A stretch of 64,000 nt of DNA, taken from assembly GCF_014650495.1 (NCBI RefSeq), contig NZ_BMVB01000004.1, forward strand, positions 372,001-436,000, given 5' to 3'. Origin of the DNA: Streptomyces cinnamoneus (GTDB lineage: Bacteria; Actinomycetota; Actinomycetes; Streptomycetales; Streptomycetaceae). This document shows positions 1 to 8,517 of this stretch, in pieces. The first letter of the stretch is position 1, and every line of letters begins with the position of its first letter. Under the pieces are notes generated by a model. The model saw only the letters and a program-made list of their open reading frames with translations. It was not told the origin of the DNA and did no database searches. The translations under genes and the position numbers were made by a program.

Positions 1-2695
1 GGCCGCGTTCGCGCAGCGCGCGCACCAGCTCCGCCTTCTCCTCGGGGGTGGCCCGGGCGTGGACCTCGGTGATGCCGAGCTCGGCGGCGACGGCGTTCGC
101 TGCGGCCTCGCTGTCGCCGGTGGCCAGCACGGGGCGCAGGCCGAGGCGCCGGAGGTGGTCGACGGCGCGGTAGCTGCCGGCCCGGACGGTGTCGCCGAGG
201 GCGATGACGGCTTTGGGTGCGCCGTCGATGTGGACGACGACGGCGGTGTGGCCGTTGTCCTCTGCCCGGCGGAGGGCTTCGGCGAGGGGGGTGGGGAGTT
301 TTTCCCCAGCCCCGCCCCTTCCCGAAACCGGGGCTCCGCCCCGGACCCCCGCGGATCCAGGACCTGCGGCCCCAGGCCCGCCGGGTGCCGCGTGCCCGCT
401 CCTCGGACCGTGGGCCCCCGGGCCTACGGCCCCGGCCCCCGGCCCGCCGGACGCCGAACCCTCGGCCCCAGGCCCGTCGGATGCCGGGTGCCCGCTTCCC
501 GGGCCGTCGGTCCCCGGGCCTGCGGCCCCGGTTCCCGGTCGGCCGGACGCCGAACCTCCGGTCCCCGGACCGCCGTCGGACGCCGAACCCTCGGCCCCAG
601 GCCCGCCGGGTGCCGGGTGCCCGCTCCTCGGACCGTGGGCCCCCGGGCCTACGGCCCCGGCCCCCGGCCCGCCGGACGCCGAACCCTCGGCCCCAGGCCC
701 GTCGGATGCCGGGTGCCCGCTTCCCGGGCCTGCGGCCCCCGGGCCTGCGGCCCCGGTTACCGGTCGGCCGGACGCCGAACCTCCGGTCCCCGGCCCGCCG
801 GACGCCGAACCCTCGGCCCCAGGCTCGCCGGGTGCCGCGTGCCCGCTCCTCGGACCGTGGGCCCCCGGGCCTACGGCCCCGGCCCCCGGTCGGCCGGACG
901 CCGAACCTCCGGTCCCCGGACCGCCGTCGGACGCCGAACCTCCGGCCTCCGGCCCGCCAGACGCCGGGTGCCGGTTACCCGGGCCGTCCGTCCCCGGGCC
1001 TGCGGCCCCGGCCCCGCCCCCCGGCGCGCCCCCGCCCGGCGCCGAACCCCCGCCCCCCGGCCCCCCGGCCGCAGCAGCCCCGGCGTTCGAGTCCGTCCCC
1101 GGGCGCGTCACCTCCACCAGATGGGATTCCACCACCGCCCGTACGCCCACGCCCGCCGTGGCCGTGAAGTCCGTTGCCGGCGGCAGGGGCGTGGACGTGG
1201 GTTCCAGGGTCAGGGCGTGGGCGTGGATCGCGCGGCCCACCGGGTGTTCCGAGCCGGCTTCCGCGGCTGCTGCCAGGCGCAGGGTCGCCTCGTCGCCCGT
1301 GACCTCTGTGACCGTCATCGATCCCGTCGTCAGGGTGCCGGTCTTGTCCAGCACGACCGTGTCCACGCGGCGCAGGCCCTCCAGGGCCTGTGGGCCGCTG
1401 ACCAGGATGCCGAGGCCCGCGCCACGGCCCGTTGCGGCCAGGAGGGCCGTGGGGGTGGCCAGGCCCAGGGCGCACGGGCAGGCGACGACCAGTACGGCGA
1501 CCGCCGCCGTGACGGCGGCCTGTGCCGAGGCGCCCGCGCCCAGCCAGAAGCCGAGGACGGTGACCGCCACCGTCAGGACCGCGGGGACGAAGACCCCGGC
1601 GACCGCGTCCGCCACCCGCTGTACGCGGGCCTTGCCCGCCTGGGCGTCCTCGACCAGCCGGGCGATCCGGGCCAGTTGCGTGTCCGCGCCGACCGCCTCG
1701 GCCCGTACCTCCAGCAGGCCGCCGGAGTTGACCGCTCCGCCGACCACGGCGGTGCCCGGGCCGGCCTCCACCGGCGCGCTCTCGCCCGTCACCAGCGACA
1801 GGTCCAGCGCCGAGCTGCCCGCGACGACCACGCCGTCGGTGGCCACCCGTTCACCGGGCCGGACGACGAAGTGGTCACCGACCCGCAACCGGGCGATCGG
1901 CACCGTGCGTTCCGTGCCGTCCGCGGTCCGGACGACCACGTCCTTCGCCGCGAGCGAGGCGAGCGCCCGCAGCGCGGAGCCCGTGCCGCGGCGCGCCCGC
2001 GCCTCCAGCATCCGGCCGGCCAGCACGAACAGCGGTACGCCGACCACCGCCTCCAGGTACACGTCCGCCCGGTCGCCCGTCACCGACGGCACCAGCGTGA
2101 ACGGCATCGTCATGCCCGGCTCCCCGGCACCGCCGAAGAACAGCGCGTACGCCGACCACAGGTAGGAGGCCAGCACGCCCAGGGAGACGAGGGTGTCCAT
2201 GGTCGCGGCCGAGTGCCGCAGGCCGCGCACCGCGCGCTGGTGGAACGGCCACGCCCCCCACACGGCCACCGGCGTGGCCAGGGTGAAGCACAGCCACTGC
2301 CAGTTGCGGAACTGCAGGGCGGGGACCATCGACAGGACCAGCACCGGCACGGCCAGGGCAGCGGTGATCAGCAGCCGTCCGGCGGCGGGTTCGTCCCCGA
2401 CCGGATCGTCCGGTTCCGCCGTGGGCTGCGGTTCCGGCAGGGCGGCCGTGAAGCCCGCGGCCACCACGACCGCCATCAGCTCGTCGGCCGTCACCGAGGC
2501 GGGGTGGCTGACGTGGGCCCGGCCGGTGGCCAGGTTGACCGTCGCGCTCACCCCGTCCAGCCGGCCGAGCTTCTTCTCGATGCGTGCCACGCACGCACCG
2601 CAGGTCATCCCACCGACGATCAGCTCGGTGACGGCACCGGAGTCCGCCGGCGGGGTGGCCGCGGCGGGCGTGCCCGCGCTCGTGGTCGTGCTCAT
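1..2695 (-). CDS. copA: Copper/heavy-metal P1B-type ATPase with a repeat-rich insertion (3' end off the window)
   Basis: ATP-driven export of Cu(I) or a similar soft metal across the cytoplasmic membrane. An N-terminal HMA domain carries GMTCGACVARIEKKL. Membrane segments follow, then the actuator loop with VTGES, the CPC metal-site helix (VVACPCALGLATP), the phosphorylation motif DKTGTLTT, the P1B SEHPVG motif and, near the left edge, TGDSEAAANAVAAELG of the P-domain. The frame is open throughout, so the gene is intact but cut by the window edge. Its oddity is about 260 Gly/Ser/Pro/Ala/Thr-rich residues (roughly + positions 310-1095) inserted in frame in the nucleotide-binding domain, after GVRAVVESHLVEVTRP and before EALRRAEDNGHTAVVV. 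The ATG overlaps the stop of the upstream small membrane protein (TGATG), so the two are probably translationally coupled. Copper is the most likely substrate from CPC plus HMA, but silver or another soft metal cannot be excluded. Confidence 0.93.
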   Translation of the reverse strand, partial: MSTTTSAGTPAAATPPADSGAVTELIVGGMTCGACVARIEKKLGRLDGVSATVNLATGRAHVSHPASVTADELMAVVVAAGFTAALPEPQPTAEPDDPVGDEPAAGRLLITAALAVPVLVLSMVPALQFRNWQWLCFTLATPVAVWGAWPFHQRAVRGLRHSAATMDTLVSLGVLASYLWSAYALFFGGAGEPGMTMPFTLVPSVTGDRADVYLEAVVGVPLFVLAGRMLEARARRGTGSALRALASLAAKDVVVRTADGTERTVPIARLRVGDHFVVRPGERVATDGVVVAGSSALDLSLVTGESAPVEAGPGTAVVGGAVNSGGLLEVRAEAVGADTQLARIARLVEDAQAGKARVQRVADAVAGVFVPAVLTVAVTVLGFWLGAGASAQAAVTAAVAVLVVACPCALGLATPTALLAATGRGAGLGILVSGPQALEGLRRVDTVVLDKTGTLTTGSMTVTEVTGDEATLRLAAAAEAGSEHPVGRAIHAHALTLEPTSTPLPPATDFTATAGVGVRAVVESHLVEVTRPGTDSNAGAAAAGGPGGGGSAPGGGAPGGGAGAAGPGTDGPGNRHPASGGPEAGGSASDGGPGTGGSASGRPGAGAVGPGAHGPRSGHAAPGEPGAEGSASGGPGTGGSASGRPVTGAAGPGAAGPGSGHPASDGPGAEGSASGGPGAGAVGPGAHGPRSGHPAPGGPGAEGSASDGGPGTGGSASGRPGTGAAGPGTDGPGSGHPASDGPGAEGSASGGPGAGAVGPGAHGPRSGHAAPGGPGAAGPGSAGVRGGAPVSGRGGAGEKLPTPLAEALRRAEDNGHTAVVVHIDGAPKAVIALGDTVRAGSYRAVDHLRRLGLRPVLATGDSEAAANAVAAELGITEVHARATPEEKAELVRALRERG
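350..1020. repeat. Three tandem ~222-225 bp units inside the P-type ATPase gene
   Basis: The landmark ctcctcggaccgtgggcccc recurs at about 399, 624 and 846, giving unit lengths of 225 and 222 bp, each built of shorter sub-repeats. Both lengths are multiples of three, so the ATPase frame stays open. The coding strand is G-rich and encodes Gly-Ser-Ala/Gly-Pro-Gly runs. The spacing suggests growth by slippage or unequal recombination. Confidence 0.9.
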
Positions 2696-2913
2696 CAGTG
2701 GCCCATCCCGGGCATGCCGCCCGTGTTTCCGCCCGTGCCCCCGCCGCCCGGACCCGGCGGTGTGCCACCGTCGCTGCGATGCATACCGGGTGCGACGGGA
2801 CCGGCCGCCGAGCCGGCCAGGTAGGAGACGCCGAAGACGGCGGCCAGCAGGAGGACGAAGCCGGCCAGGGTCGTGTAGGGGGTGAGCGGGGGACGTGCTC
2901 GACGTGCGGTCAT
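2695..2913 (-). CDS. Small single-span membrane protein with Gly-rich, Met/His-ended tail, coupled to the copper ATPase
   Basis: About 72 residues from the chosen ATG (MTARRARPPL). One hydrophobic span (TLAGFVLLLAAVFGVSYLAG) is followed by a Gly/Pro-rich tail ending GGMPGMGH. The stop overlaps the ATPase start, so the two are co-transcribed and probably coupled. The terminal Met and His residues could bind Cu(I), and small proteins of this kind often precede actinomycete copper ATPases, but no function is established. A longer start at 2961 is possible; the added residues (MGEGAGRRRRP) look non-coding and neither start has a strong Shine-Dalgarno. Upstream (2914-3195) lies the divergent promoter region shared with the P450; I see no clear CsoR or other metal-regulator site there. 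Confidence 0.7.
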   Translation of the reverse strand: MTARRARPPLTPYTTLAGFVLLLAAVFGVSYLAGSAAGPVAPGMHRSDGGTPPGPGGGGTGGNTGGMPGMGH

Positions 2914-3195
2914 CGCCGCATCGTGGCACGGCCGACGTCGGCGCCCGGCTCCTTCGCCCACTTTCCGGCGCGTGAGGATTATCCCTTTCGCGCTCGGGAA
3001 CCAGGGGGCCCGTCGAGCCGACTACCCAGAGATTGCGGCACTCGGCACGGCACTCGCCACAGCACCCACCGCAGCGTCGAAGAGTTGTGCGAAACCTTGT
3101 CGGCGGCCCGGGAACCCACCGGGCGTTCCGTACGACTTCTCAGGGGTCCGGCACCGCCGACGACTTCACACGACTTCACGAGGGAGACCCCCACC

Positions 3196-4452
3196 GTGCC
3201 GCTGCCCGACCCCGTACCCCTCTACGGCTCCGCGTACAAGCGCGACCCGTATCCGCTGTACGCGCGGATGCGCGAGGCCGGGCCCATCCACCGGGTGCTC
3301 TTCCCCAGCGGGGTCACCGCCTGGCTGGTCACCGGCCACGCCGCCGCCCAGCACACCCTCGCCGACCCCCGGCTCGGCAAGAACCACGAGCGCGGCAACG
3401 ACCGCTGGCGCGAACGCGCCTCGATCATGCCGGAGCCGCAGCACTCCCAGCTGCAGGTCCACCTCCTCCACCAGGACCCGCCGAAGCACACCGCCATGCG
3501 GCGGTTCGTCACCGACGCCTTCGCCCCGCGCCGCGTCGAGGAGCTCCGGCCGCGCTTCCAGGAGATGGCCGACGCCCTCGTCGACGCCCTGCCCGCCGGG
3601 GCGCGGACCGCAGACCTCGTGCAGTGCTTCGCCGCCCGCTTCCCCTTCCAGGTCCTCGCCGAGGTCATCGGGCTGCCGCCGCACCTGGCCGCCCGCTTCC
3701 GGCGCGAGTGGGGCAAGGTCGTGGCCCCCGTCGGCCCCGCCGACCCCGGCCGCCCGGCCTACGAGGCGTTGCTGCGCGAACTGCAGGCGTACATCGCCGA
3801 GGTCGTCGCCGACCGGCGCGAGCACGGCGGCGACGGGCTCCTCGGCCGGCTGGTGGCCGCCCGCGACGAGGGCGAGCTCACCCCGGAGGAGCTGGACTCC
3901 ATGATCTTCCAGCTGCTGGTGGCCGGCCAGGAACCCGTCACCAACCAGATCACCACCGCCCTGGTCTCCCTCATGCGGCAGCCCGAGGCCCTCGCGCGGC
4001 TGCGCGAGGAGCCGGAGCTGATGCCGCGGGCGGTCGAGGAACTGATGCGGCTCGACAGCGCCTTCGAGCTCACCACCTGGCGCTTCCTCGCCGAGGACGC
4101 CGACCTGCACGGCACGCGCGTGCCCGCCGGCGACTCCGTGATCGTCTCGCTGTGCGCCGCCAACCGGGACCCCGAGCGCTTCCCCGACCCCGACACCCTC
4201 GACCTCGACCGGGCCCAGGGCCCGCACCTGGCCTTCGGGCACGGCATCCACTTCTGCCCGGGCGCCGCACTCGCCCGCATCGAACTCCAGGTCGCCCTCG
4301 CCACGCTCATCGCCCGGCTGCCGGGCCTGCGCCTGGCCGTCCCCGACGAGGAACTCCGCTGGATCCCGGCCGTCCTCGGCAGGGGCACCGCCGAACTCCC
4401 CGTCACCTTCGACCGGCCCGTATGCCCCTACTCCCGTGGGACGACCGCATGA
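3196..4452 (+). CDS. Cytochrome P450 paired with an isonitrile synthase
   Basis: Soluble bacterial class P450 of 418 residues. The heme-binding loop FGHGIHFCPGA has its Cys at residue 354, and the K-helix ExxR is in VEELMR. The I-helix reads LLVAGQEPVTNQ (residues 241-252): the acidic residue is kept (Glu246) but the usual following Thr is Pro247. GTG at 3196 is chosen because gagggaga lies about nine bases upstream and the protein then begins at the normal family position; longer in-frame starts add non-P450 sequence. The stop overlaps the next ATG (ATGA, 4449-4452), so it is coupled to the DIT1/PvcA-like gene. The pair recalls yeast DIT1/DIT2, where an isonitrile synthase works with a P450. 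The substrate is inferred, not shown: probably the isonitrile product or an amino-acid-derived intermediate. Confidence 0.93.
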   Translation: MPLPDPVPLYGSAYKRDPYPLYARMREAGPIHRVLFPSGVTAWLVTGHAAAQHTLADPRLGKNHERGNDRWRERASIMPEPQHSQLQVHLLHQDPPKHTAMRRFVTDAFAPRRVEELRPRFQEMADALVDALPAGARTADLVQCFAARFPFQVLAEVIGLPPHLAARFRREWGKVVAPVGPADPGRPAYEALLRELQAYIAEVVADRREHGGDGLLGRLVAARDEGELTPEELDSMIFQLLVAGQEPVTNQITTALVSLMRQPEALARLREEPELMPRAVEELMRLDSAFELTTWRFLAEDADLHGTRVPAGDSVIVSLCAANRDPERFPDPDTLDLDRAQGPHLAFGHGIHFCPGAALARIELQVALATLIARLPGLRLAVPDEELRWIPAVLGRGTAELPVTFDRPVCPYSRGTTA

Positions 4453-5417
4453 TGCCCCTTGGCGACACCCTCACCCGGCTCCGGCCCGCCGGCGCCCCCG
4501 TGGGCGACCGCACCCCCGTCCAGGAGCGCATCCTCGGCCTCCTCCTGCCCTACCACCGCACCACCGAGCCCGGCACCACCGCCGGACCCGGCGCCCACCC
4601 CGAGCAGCTGCGGCAGATACGGCAGTTCACGGACGCGGGCGAGCCGGTGCTGTTCACCCTCCCCGGCTTCCCGTGCAAGTCGCCCAACCCCGCCAAGGTC
4701 CTCGGCCACCTCCCCGACGAGGGCGAGCGCCTCTCCCTGGCCTTCCTCGACCGGCTCTGCGCCCGCATCGGCGAGATATACGAGCCCGGAGCCCGGATGC
4801 TGATCTGCTCCGACGGCCACATCTTCGGCGACCTCATCGACGTGCCCGACGCGCACATCGACGCCTACGGGGACGAGCTGCGCACCCTCATCCGCACCGA
4901 GGGGCTGCACCACCTCGACACGTTCGACATGCGCCACGTCCACGGCGACGCCGACTACGACACCAAGCGCGCCCTGGTGACCGACGCCTACGCCCCCTCC
5001 CTCGCCACCCTGCGCGCCCAGGTCCGCAGCGACGAGGAGACCGCCCGGCTCTACCGCGGCATCACCCGCTTCCTGGCGGAGGACACCGCGGAGTTCACCG
5101 GCACCCGCTCCGCGCTGCAGCGCGCGTGCCGGGAACGGGCGTACGGGGTCATCGCCCGCAGCCGCGCGTGGGGCGACCTCATCGCGCACTGCCACCCACG
5201 GTCGGTACGGCTGTCCATCCACCCGCAGCGGCCCGGCGCCGCCAAGTTCGGGATCCGGCTGCTGGAGGCGGCCGACGCCTGGGCCACGCCCTGGCACACG
5301 GCCGTGCTCCGGAAGCCGGGCGGCGAGGCGCAGCTGATGCACCGCGCGGACGCCGAAAGGCTGGGGCGCCTCGTCCTGCGCGACGGGCGCCCCAGCCACT
5401 ACGAAGCGGTCAGCTGA
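4449..5417 (+). CDS. DIT1/PvcA-family isonitrile (isocyanide) synthase
   Basis: 322 residues. Family hallmarks are LPGFPCKSPNPAKVLGHLPD (residues 71-90), ICSDGHIFGDLIDV (119-132), the conserved D-x-Y-G-D-E-L segment after it, and RLSIHPQ plus WHTAVL near the C-terminus. Characterised members (PvcA, IsnA, yeast Dit1) convert the alpha-amino group of Tyr or Trp to an isonitrile, taking the carbon from ribulose-5-phosphate. The ATG overlaps the P450 stop, so the two proteins are co-made. No IsnB/PvcB-type Fe/2OG oxygenase follows, so the P450 may take that modifying role. A metallophore-type ABC importer is encoded convergently just downstream. The amino-acid substrate cannot be read from sequence. 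A start 27 bases upstream is also possible. Confidence 0.88.
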   Translation: MMPLGDTLTRLRPAGAPVGDRTPVQERILGLLLPYHRTTEPGTTAGPGAHPEQLRQIRQFTDAGEPVLFTLPGFPCKSPNPAKVLGHLPDEGERLSLAFLDRLCARIGEIYEPGARMLICSDGHIFGDLIDVPDAHIDAYGDELRTLIRTEGLHHLDTFDMRHVHGDADYDTKRALVTDAYAPSLATLRAQVRSDEETARLYRGITRFLAEDTAEFTGTRSALQRACRERAYGVIARSRAWGDLIAHCHPRSVRLSIHPQRPGAAKFGIRLLEAADAWATPWHTAVLRKPGGEAQLMHRADAERLGRLVLRDGRPSHYEAVS

Positions 5418-6210
5418 CCGTCGCCGCCACCACGACGGAGGCCGGCGCCCGGTGATCGAAGGCGATCAGCGGGTCGCCGGTCAGCGGATGCTCGACCACG
5501 GCCGCCCGCACCCCGAACACCTCGGCCAGCAGCTCCGGCGTGAGCACCTCGCGCGGCGCCCCCGACGCCACCACCGCCCCCTCGTGCAGGACGTGCAGCC
5601 GGTCGCAGACGGAGGCGGCCGCGTTCAGGTCGTGCAGCGCCAGCAGCGTCGTACGGCGCTGCCGGCGCAACAGGGCCAGCAGCTCCACCTGGTGACGGAC
5701 GTCCAGGTGGTTGGTCGGCTCGTCCAGCACCAGCACCTTCGGGTCCTGGGCCAGCGCCCGGGCCAGCAGCACGCGCTGCCGTTCGCCGCCGGAGAGGGCG
5801 GAGAACCGCCGGCGCGCCGCGCCCGCCATGCCCACATGGGCCAGCGCGTCCGTCACGACGTCCCGGTCGGCCGCGTCCTCGCCCGCGAAGGCCCGCTTGT
5901 AGGGCGTACGGCCCATGGCCACGATCTCGCGGACGCTCAGCTCGAAGTCCGTGCCCCGTTCCTGCGGCAGCGCCGCGACCTGCCGTGCGGACTCGACCGG
6001 CGTCAGGCGCCGGATGTCCGTGCCGCCGACGAGCACCCGCCCGGCGTGCGGCGCCAGATGCCGGTAGACCGTCCGCAGCACGGTCGACTTGCCGCTGCCG
6101 TTGGGGCCCACCAGCGCGGCGATCTCGCCGTCCTCGGCGAGCAGATCGACCCCGGAGACCACCGTCCGCCCGGACAGCCTCACGTCGAGGTCCTCGATGG
6201 CGATCCTCAC
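5410..6210 (-). CDS. Metallophore ABC importer, ATP-binding subunit (FecE/FhuC type)
   Basis: 266 residues. Walker A GPNGSGKST (about residues 35-43), Q-loop in ALPQERG, signature LSGGERQR, Walker B VLVLDEPTNHLD and switch His in LLALHDLN are all present. The GTG start overlaps the permease stop (GTGA, 6207-6210), giving translational coupling. It is the last gene of a binding protein-permease-ATPase operon transcribed toward the isonitrile synthase, and the 3' ends overlap by 8 bp. The family imports ferric siderophores, heme, cobalamin or other metal chelates. The cargo here is open, and the neighbourhood suggests an isonitrile-metal complex as one candidate. Confidence 0.92.
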   Translation of the reverse strand: MRIAIEDLDVRLSGRTVVSGVDLLAEDGEIAALVGPNGSGKSTVLRTVYRHLAPHAGRVLVGGTDIRRLTPVESARQVAALPQERGTDFELSVREIVAMGRTPYKRAFAGEDAADRDVVTDALAHVGMAGAARRRFSALSGGERQRVLLARALAQDPKVLVLDEPTNHLDVRHQVELLALLRRQRRTTLLALHDLNAAASVCDRLHVLHEGAVVASGAPREVLTPELLAEVFGVRAAVVEHPLTGDPLIAFDHRAPASVVVAATVS

Positions 6211-7283
6211 AGCCGCTCCATGCGTCGGTCCAGCAGATACAGCAGTGCCGGAGCACCGATCAGTGCGGTGACCACACCCACCGGCAACTCCTGGTCGGGC
6301 AGCGCGGTGCGGGCCACCAGATCGACGACGACCAGCAGCAGGGCGCCGAACAGCCCGGCCACCGGCAGCAGCCGGCGGTGGTCGCCGCCCACCACCATCC
6401 GGCACGCGTGCGGCACCATCAGCCCCACGAAGCCGATCGCCCCCGACACCGAGACCAGCACGCCGGTCAGCAGGCTCGTCACCACGAACAGCTCGCGGCG
6501 CAGCCGGGTGACGTCCACGCCCAGGCTGGCGGCGGTCTCGTCGCCCATCAGCATCGCGTTGAGCCCCCGGGCCCGGGCCAGCAGCGCCGCCGAGGCCAGC
6601 ACCACCGCGGCCGTGGGCAGCGCGAGCGTGGACCACTGGGCGCCGCCCAGCGAACCCATCAGCCAGAACAGCGCGCCGTGCGTCTGCTGTTCGTCCCCCG
6701 CCTGCAGCACCAGGTAGTGGGTGAAGCCGGACAGGAACTGCCCGATGCCCACCCCCGCCAGCACCAGCCGCAGCGGCCGGAAGCCGCCCCCGCGCCGGGC
6801 GAAGGTCCACACCAGCGCGAAGGAGGCCAGCGCCCCCGCGAACGCGGCCGAGGACAGCCCCAGCCCCAGCGCGCCGCCCGCGCTCGCGCCCAGCACGATC
6901 GCCGAGACCGCGCCCAGCGACGCCCCGCTGGAGATGCCCAGCAGGTAGGGGTCGGCGAGCGGGTTGCGGACCAGGGCCTGGACGGCCGTGCCGACCAGGC
7001 CCAGGCCCGCTCCCACCACCGCGGCCAGCAGGGCGCGCGGCACCCTCAGCTGCCACACGATCAGGTCCTGGGTGCCGGGCGCCGGTCCCTGCCCGCCGAC
7101 GCCCCGGACCACCGCCGACCACACCTCGCCCAGCGGCACCGAGGTCGACCCCAGGCACACCGACGCGGTCAGCGCGACCAGCAGGCCGGCGCCCAGCACG
7201 GCGGCGGCCCAGCCGGCCCGCACCGTGCGGGCGCCCGGCTCCCGCTCCTCCTCGGCCGCACCGGCCTCGGTGAGCGTCGCCAT
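6207..7283 (-). CDS. Metallophore ABC importer, FecCD-family permease
   Basis: 358 residues with many hydrophobic helices. The family signature is clear in WQLRVPRALLAAVVGAGLG, the NPLADPYLLGISSGASLG segment and the later GFVGLMVPHACR coupling-helix region. A single permease gene is present, so the channel is probably a homodimer. Its stop overlaps the ATPase GTG. It begins directly after the binding-protein stop (7283/7284), which supports one transcript for all three genes. Confidence 0.93.
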   Translation of the reverse strand: MATLTEAGAAEEEREPGARTVRAGWAAAVLGAGLLVALTASVCLGSTSVPLGEVWSAVVRGVGGQGPAPGTQDLIVWQLRVPRALLAAVVGAGLGLVGTAVQALVRNPLADPYLLGISSGASLGAVSAIVLGASAGGALGLGLSSAAFAGALASFALVWTFARRGGGFRPLRLVLAGVGIGQFLSGFTHYLVLQAGDEQQTHGALFWLMGSLGGAQWSTLALPTAAVVLASAALLARARGLNAMLMGDETAASLGVDVTRLRRELFVVTSLLTGVLVSVSGAIGFVGLMVPHACRMVVGGDHRRLLPVAGLFGALLLVVVDLVARTALPDQELPVGVVTALIGAPALLYLLDRRMERL

Positions 7284-8348
7284 CTACTTGACCCGGTCCG
7301 GGTGCAGCGTGTGCGCGATCTCGCGCACGGTGTCGGCGCTGCGCACCCCGCCGATGGTGGTGCGCTCGGAGCCGATGCGCAGGAAGCGGCCCTCCTTGAC
7401 GGCGTCGAGCTCGGCCGTGGCGGGGAAGGACTTGAGGAACGCGGCGGCCTCGTCGAACGCCTTGTCGTTGGCCTCCTGGCTGCCGCGGTTGCGGACGGCG
7501 AGCTGGATCCACTGCGGGTTCTTGGCGACGACGTCCTCCCAGCCGACGGGCTTGAAGTCGCCGTCGCAGTCGGCGAAGACGTTCCGGGCGCCCGCCTGGG
7601 TGATCACGGCGTTGGCGACCTGGCGGTTGCACACCGCCATCGGCTGCTTGGTGCCGGCGTCGAAGTCGAAGAGGAAGTACGTCGGCCGCTTGTCCTCGGG
7701 CACGTCCTTCAGCGCCTCGCGGACCTCACCGGTCTTCTTGCGCATGCCCGCGACGAGCTCACTCGCCCGCCGGGACGTTCCCGTCACCTTGCCCAGCTCC
7801 TCGACGTCGGCCTCCACGCCCGACAGGTCGGTACGGGCGGACTTGCTCATCGCGGCACAGGCCGTGGACTTCAGGAAGACGTGCTTGATGCCGGCGGCCC
7901 TGAACTCCTCGGCCGTCGGGGCGTCGCCCATCTTGCCCATGTTCTTCATCGAGGAGAAGGAGTCGACGTACACCTGCGCGCCCGACCCAAGCAGCTTCTC
8001 CTTGGGGATCACGGTCTTCCCCAGCACCGGCACCCCGGCGCCCGCCTCCGCGTACTCCCCGGGCAGGGCGCCCTTGCCGGGCGGGAAGCCCGTACCGACG
8101 ACCTTGTCGCCCGCGCCCAGCCACATCAGCAGCTCCAGGCCGGCCGCGTTGCTGGTGACGATGCGCTGCGGCGCCGCGTCGAACGTCGTCTTCGCGCCCA
8201 TGCAGTCGCTGACGCTCACCGGGAACCCGGCCTTCGCGCCGGCGGCCGCGCCCGCGTCGTCGGCCTTCTTCGCCTCACCGCCGACGCCGCAAGCCGTCGC
8301 CGACAGGGCCACAGCGGCCAGCACACCGCACCACGCACGAGGGCGCAT
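7284..8348 (-). CDS. Metallophore ABC importer, substrate-binding lipoprotein (FecB/FepB type)
   Basis: 354 residues from the chosen ATG, which has GGAG eight bases upstream; an ATG at 8372 is less well placed. A lipoprotein signal peptide ends at Cys20 (LSATAC). The helical-backbone binding-protein fold is suggested by QRIVTSNAAGLELLMWLGAGDKVVG. The mature protein is unusual in having four further Cys (about 49, 164, 240, 261) and a Met cluster SSMKNMGKMGD at about 132-142. Soft-metal contact is possible but unproven. I see no actinobacterial iron box upstream, which weakens a simple iron-siderophore reading. Exported and anchored outside the membrane, it would pass ligand to the FecCD permease. 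Confidence 0.88.
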   Translation of the reverse strand: MRPRAWCGVLAAVALSATACGVGGEAKKADDAGAAAGAKAGFPVSVSDCMGAKTTFDAAPQRIVTSNAAGLELLMWLGAGDKVVGTGFPPGKGALPGEYAEAGAGVPVLGKTVIPKEKLLGSGAQVYVDSFSSMKNMGKMGDAPTAEEFRAAGIKHVFLKSTACAAMSKSARTDLSGVEADVEELGKVTGTSRRASELVAGMRKKTGEVREALKDVPEDKRPTYFLFDFDAGTKQPMAVCNRQVANAVITQAGARNVFADCDGDFKPVGWEDVVAKNPQWIQLAVRNRGSQEANDKAFDEAAAFLKSFPATAELDAVKEGRFLRIGSERTTIGGVRSADTVREIAHTLHPDRVK

Positions 8349-8485
8349 CAGAAACACTCCAGAAGTCGACATACCCGGGCCCGACCGTACGGGTCCGGGA
8401 CCAGATAGTCGGACCGCACGTCCACCTGGTTCCCGCGTGTCGCGAAGAAGAGTGAAAAGCTCCGCCGTCGGCGCGCATACGCTGC

Positions 8486-8517
8486 CCCGGGGGTCACCAG
8501 CGGTGACGACCCCCGGG
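8486..8517. other. Imperfect inverted repeat in the divergent intergenic region
   Basis: cccgggggtcacc and ggtgacgacccccggg pair around a 3-base loop with one 3-base bulge. It lies between the divergent binding-protein and PIG-L genes, about 70 bases before the PIG-L start. It could be an operator or a leader hairpin; nothing further can be said. Confidence 0.4.

Noticed and set aside
300..1100. Frameshift or gene decay in the P-type ATPase
   Set aside because: The frame was followed through the repeats and rejoins the P-domain (EALRRAEDNG, LATGDSEAA) without a stop; unit lengths are multiples of three.
59..2824. Long + strand open frame of 921 codons across the first 2.8 kb
   Set aside because: It is antisense to the P-type ATPase and its product is Arg/Pro/Gly-rich with no domains; the minus frame contains all ATPase motifs.
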